Part shown: one piece after another, positions 62,201-64,000 of the stretch
Layout of the letters: each line of letters begins with the position of its first letter
Position numbering within the stretch: position 1 is the stretch's first letter
DNA from: an uncultured Coxiella sp.
Lineage (GTDB): Bacteria > Pseudomonadota > Gammaproteobacteria > Comchoanobacterales > Comchoanobacteraceae
DNA: 64,000 nt
Direction: 5' to 3'
NCBI GenBank assembly: GCA_902538855.1
Contig: CACBGS010000004.1
Span: forward strand, 1-64,000
Program-made: the position numbers and the translations under genes
The notes under the pieces: generated by a model
Seen by the model: only the letters and a program-made list of their open reading frames with translations
Databases searched by the model: none
What the model was told of the DNA's origin: nothing

Positions 62201-64000
62201 TACCAAGTAAATTTTGATGCCAATCGTGAAGACTTAGCGCAAATCTACTCTTGTCTTGGAAGTTCACATATCAAATCTGCAGGATTAGATATGTCTATAA
62301 TGCAGTCTCGTGATGATAACAGTGATAGACATGAAGCGAATAAACAAGCATTACTAGGTTATCTTAATGACAATAACAATTACCAACTAAAAATTAGATT
62401 TCTCAAATATTGTATAGCAACTATTATTATACCTGACCTACAGTATCTTGAAACATGCTATGAACAATATGGCGCCGGAATGGACCATCTATGTGAGCAA
62501 GTAAACGGATGCACTGGAACACCACTCGATGCCCCCACGCTATTTTTAAACGAAAGAAAATATACAGGTGTGCTACCTGATGGAATTATAATAAACCAGA
62601 GGAAAGAAAGAACACCATGCGCTACTTTTCAAACTAAAGATGACATTTACAAACACATAAACGCTAAAACACAAATTCTTATTGATCCTACACAGCAGTT
62701 AGAATCATCATCAGAACAATTTGCAAAAGATTTCCTCGTAAAAGTAACGAGCAAAAATAAAACTATGAAATGGGTTATGTATTACAACGATAGCTCAATG
62801 CTAAATGCTTTAGACATTAATGGCAATAAGATAGCACTAGACCATACAGAATATAATTATCTTATCAAGAAACTTGGTTGTGATGAGAGTCAATGGTGCA
62901 TTATTATGGACGCAGGAAGATCAAGAGGGTGTGATATAGTCCTAGCCAATGATGCACATGCCATACTAATAGGCAGCCCACACTTAGAATACTCAATGAC
63001 TTTACAAGCAATAGGTAGGTGTAGAAAAGGTGAAACACAAGAAATGACCATACTACTCACAATGTCTATGGCAAAAGATTTAAATAATAAATTAGAATTT
63101 ATGGATTTACTGAATTGGCTTATTGAAAAAGAGGATAGCTCTAGAGTAGCTCGCTATGATAAAGCAACGCAACAGAGAGCAATAGAAAATAAACGTGATA
63201 GTATATTAGATATAAAATACTATACAAATTTACAGCAATATAAAACAAAAAATGATCCACGCTTACCACTAACTTTAAGTAACAACAATGCTCGTATGCT
63301 AATGCACACCAGAGTAGTAGAAAAAGATAAAAGAAAAGTTATGCATAAGACAATAATAGTGCCAACATACAAAAGTTATAAAATATCTGATAATAAAGTG
63401 ATTGATATAGATAATGTGCAGATATATTTCAGTAATGATCTTAATGAAAACTCTATATCTCATACAATTGCAGCAACTAGACTAAATGTAAGTGCAGTAA
63501 AAATAGAGCAAGTTAACGATCAAGCAGTGATAGTAGCATTATCAACAAGAGATATAGCAAATGTAACAGATAAGATCTTCATAACTGATATTTTAAACGC
63601 TTACAACACAAAGATGAAAGAATGTCGAGAATACTATCAAGGTAAAAAAACAAACAATAGCCTTGTAGATATAGACTACACAAAAAATAAATTAAGTCCA
63701 AAAATAGCAGATGACATTCTCTATATGGCGCTCCCATGGCTAATGCTCATAGGTGGTAATTTTAATTTGTCGAAAGCCTTGTTAAGAAAAATACCACTAC
63801 TAAAAGATAAGCAAAAGCAATATAAATTAATAGAAGAGTTTTCTAACTGGCATTATCAAAAAGACTTCAAACCAGTTGTACGCATTGAACAACAGCTAAT
63901 GTCAAGGTATCCTGAGTATCATACTGCGCAGATGCAATTAGCAAGATTTTTCAGGAGAAATATAGCCTATAATATAGCAAATAGCACGGGTATTTATAAA
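56222..64000 (+). CDS. giant SF2/SecA-like ATPase-core protein, copy 2 (3' end outside window)
   Basis: The frame stays open from ATG 56222 (GGAG eight bases upstream) to the window edge, 2,593 codons, with no stop. It is a paralogue of the preceding gene. Shared motifs are Walker A GSGKT (around 1709), DEVD (1831-1834), GCTGT (2096-2100), RGCD (2235-2238) and QAIGRCRK (2262-2269). Also shared are an N-terminal helical stretch around KSPSCAKTT and the block DEDATTVKINFDKAQSGRVDG. Identity is low outside the motifs, so the duplication is old. The C-terminus is not visible. The gene is on the same strand 33 bases after copy 1, so the two are probably cotranscribed. Function unknown. Confidence 0.85.
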   Translation, partial: MMDTLSKLSSLLKPNKPVSQSTSNEQSLRCFMLLTLDRINAEASSVLPVSIDALESYFNELYKLLSKDNRFTSLHNVVKNILQAVEKEEILFVYDRKQPLGIHIRSKESATVVTVVNRSKDIISDIHEKRVDEQNKSGLDFASKPRISALMTVSINKSLAKVMESIKKIDKELKKGRESFYSIFFRFLAEECKGEVEFIANEVHKSFLIKSPSCAKTTYVKNKLALTFHFCRDDKQYKQLKTALKIIALENIKHTNMSNVNKEKVRGVIDNIIKSIRNKDYFGDQNEKLIHQLQAKSKDFCYNENEIERQNEHNIQVLEKTKSKLLKYMPLTLSKYMTVKWKEGLHKRNAKDPRFEYLHAIAEKSAKFELIQFENQKITNDTPSNWQLDNNLENILLQLNWLCGETSHACFTHLVIERLSWLIKRYILDEKSKGVIRLLTIHENMLVKLEPILFNLAESLYRKIDAANMYQTIAAIANSINYLYICCTVSKMAKLYAKHNSSTREEMAHVLLAYYFGCNLSKNRHYNYKLRNRTIRVNVYRLEDINDELYKEFKTISGTKPRLSILSDTDLNRFLSWAISDCEDNTTADSMHAEKFDVGMILNRLFCLYGIDFYRYFKIPKERRPPYVNILLQFMSNWNYFTNNYAVFTDKIFDYHKVLIRLKNTLTKSLTRNKNHTITYYELSELIQGCSTAPTFTEGKKSEILFPDEDATTVKINFDKAQSGRVDGKKNGPFTIEQNDRILERQMTVLRCYSWKELAVFIRTNDDKILSRSAEHTLDTDSDSIQTYIKTIVASLQVDQDIHYFAGEVLEHLKEMNTKKIIERAPMYIHILALYYEQLRFAETDSTQNKYSKEHRCSEQNIQGKTLDLINKFIRSDYMQNAKIVGACVRLIQAYLLQNKNHNSNEYKEFIINYCFTYSQIIQFAKKDLGKSDADDVYDAIVNYHEQLNIMLCTKTIEYNLEDMQRSFLWHDFFDISIKEIKFDKGVLIISNGEETININVFKDELGGVKQKAKIKVLTHLDHCIFMKDLKQDDYQISCDKKTQKWSLKRKDSDIEIEINSDAQVFANLEGMAYQVVYEKSLENKNIGALLCCKNPKPYIAVNNSNILIANKNGNEYVRANMLTGKYIDNKNREILSMTHAFMRGEMIEIRDPNASIGHQNYIWHSEFNYYIDTQGEIKDFPDYQVIEINPVFMKLIRISNKEDCKYIVNEQILSHFPENIYDPEFSSDLANKVTGFSDIKVFHLINNEIQDIESGNHLLVFLLLMLYINRTIDIKSLKNIGIHSMVYTNEYLRFAEEYYNKLGAANYDFNHYPVALYVARSMLIFDRKLNVRSVLERYLTIERKITYTKLAEQNILELIHMTCNNDKERYIASVHALNNDKESHLATVEAFLNSRDLPLTTQRLNTSGFNDYVEKLKEVKEERKKNNCYVSQPSLQSYVKKGEKLLPIKAGPEQDDLPYVQTEKLKVSNFESILTTNRDIKTKMSKLTKYFEDTSFTYREMRLTSNNQAYDHTSEYVTNSIATWEEYTKEQRNDLAVAQTMLEKKEFHKDLDGLITALEDEIKVHISRVKEYLSNSEYYTYLPDSIDERWVELIRHILKVDGKLCRQYGIAKDNVDLYRKDLFAILILKTELQHFQRIKYQWFKGDKCLSTKMLTRARAYKIDNNNVGTVLSFALLELQRNVRLSVQQTNLVKQLHEDDTNIVCAPIGSGKTFVLSALLNIIQQDDRRAILILPESLLPTQGIQIQANFEKDYGEIITILKIDPYADNNESLLEKQKKLLKHAKVVITTRESIQGLKNVLLTAEDDRNYALGDTCRKILMTIKESRIVCDEVDAVFSVLKTIIVGIGSPKPLEKNDREFYLEAITALAAQDVVTANKYPKCLTDYEQNYKPRVDEIINETVAKNKIKMTELELKRLKNNLVNALLPSVFINQYDLTWHLNHATKCAEPLENAMPTDLQFKEMNIKVVLTIIGYLYFKTDELIKDSYNFFYNDYQVNFDANREDLAQIYSCLGSSHIKSAGLDMSIMQSRDDNSDRHEANKQALLGYLNDNNNYQLKIRFLKYCIATIIIPDLQYLETCYEQYGAGMDHLCEQVNGCTGTPLDAPTLFLNERKYTGVLPDGIIINQRKERTPCATFQTKDDIYKHINAKTQILIDPTQQLESSSEQFAKDFLVKVTSKNKTMKWVMYYNDSSMLNALDINGNKIALDHTEYNYLIKKLGCDESQWCIIMDAGRSRGCDIVLANDAHAILIGSPHLEYSMTLQAIGRCRKGETQEMTILLTMSMAKDLNNKLEFMDLLNWLIEKEDSSRVARYDKATQQRAIENKRDSILDIKYYTNLQQYKTKNDPRLPLTLSNNNARMLMHTRVVEKDKRKVMHKTIIVPTYKSYKISDNKVIDIDNVQIYFSNDLNENSISHTIAATRLNVSAVKIEQVNDQAVIVALSTRDIANVTDKIFITDILNAYNTKMKECREYYQGKKTNNSLVDIDYTKNKLSPKIADDILYMALPWLMLIGGNFNLSKALLRKIPLLKDKQKQYKLIEEFSNWHYQKDFKPVVRIEQQLMSRYPEYHTAQMQLARFFRRNIAYNIANSTGIYK
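60314..60397 (+). repeat. 42-bp imperfect tandem repeat in giant gene 2
   Basis: Two adjacent 42-base units encode the 14-residue units NNDKERYIASVHAL and NNDKESHLATVEAF. The first 16 bases of each unit are identical and the rest are similar. It is an in-frame local duplication, absent at the corresponding position of copy 1 as far as can be judged by eye. Confidence 0.85.

Noticed and set aside
47600-64000. Interpretation of the giant genes as NRPS/PKS or as restriction-type enzymes
   Set aside because: There are no condensation, adenylation, ketosynthase or carrier motifs, and no methyltransferase or nuclease signature. The visible motifs are SF2-like.

Overview
The window looks like the chromosome of an AT-rich, host-associated gammaproteobacterium, most likely from or near the Legionellales. 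Three things support this. First, the gene orders are gammaproteobacterial: tRNA-fMet–rimP–nusA–infB–rbfA–truB, ftsN-like–hslV–hslU, and ubiE–ubiJ–ubiB. Second, there is an IcmD/DotP-like component of a Dot/Icm (type IVB) secretion system. Third, there are several large proteins with no recognisable family, a common trait of amoeba- or protist-associated bacteria. The standard code is used (TGA acts as a stop, for example in nusA). No CRISPR array, insertion sequence, prophage or rRNA was seen, and no intergenic stretch exceeds about 215 bases.

Layout. 1-5,382 (minus): translation and transcription-factor operon headed by initiator tRNA. 5,457-7,900 (minus): HslUV protease and a small FtsN-like SPOR protein. 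7,998-10,339 (minus): glycine-betaine-type binding protein and the Kdo transferase WaaA, with a good promoter. 10,491-17,106 (minus): a tightly packed seven-gene unit of TolC-like channel, DUF2061 protein, membrane-fusion protein, MacB-like ATPase and permease, EamA transporter and GT25 glycosyltransferase, which together resemble an export and envelope-modification locus. 17,195-25,657 (minus): a Yej-type peptide importer (yejF, yejE, yejB and two yejA-like binding proteins) split by a TauE/SafE permease on the plus strand, followed upstream by icmD. 25,815-28,602 (minus): ubiquinone genes. 28,769-31,006: a large unknown membrane protein. 31,072-34,213: a type-2 isoleucyl-tRNA synthetase with an apparent frameshift in an A6 run. 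34,388-47,385: mixed housekeeping and unknown genes (lspA, clpB, CDP-alcohol phosphatidyltransferase, Na+/Ca2+ antiporter, rhodanese, SugE/Gdx, SH3 protein, DUF2797, fumC).

47,600-64,000 (plus): two giant tandem paralogous genes, one of 2,862 residues and one of at least 2,593 residues that runs off the window. They share a divergent SF2/SecA-like ATPase core (GSGKT, DEVD, GCTGT, RGCD, QAxGRxRK) embedded in more than 1,600 residues of unassigned sequence. The pair is driven by a near-consensus promoter and is the most unusual content of the window. Its function is unknown; large Dot/Icm-type effectors or a chromosomal nucleic-acid or protein translocase system are both possible.

The core genes serve translation, proteostasis (HslUV, ClpB), respiration (ubiquinone, FumC) and envelope building (WaaA, LspA, phosphatidyltransferase). 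The accessory genes concern nutrient import, export and probably host interaction.
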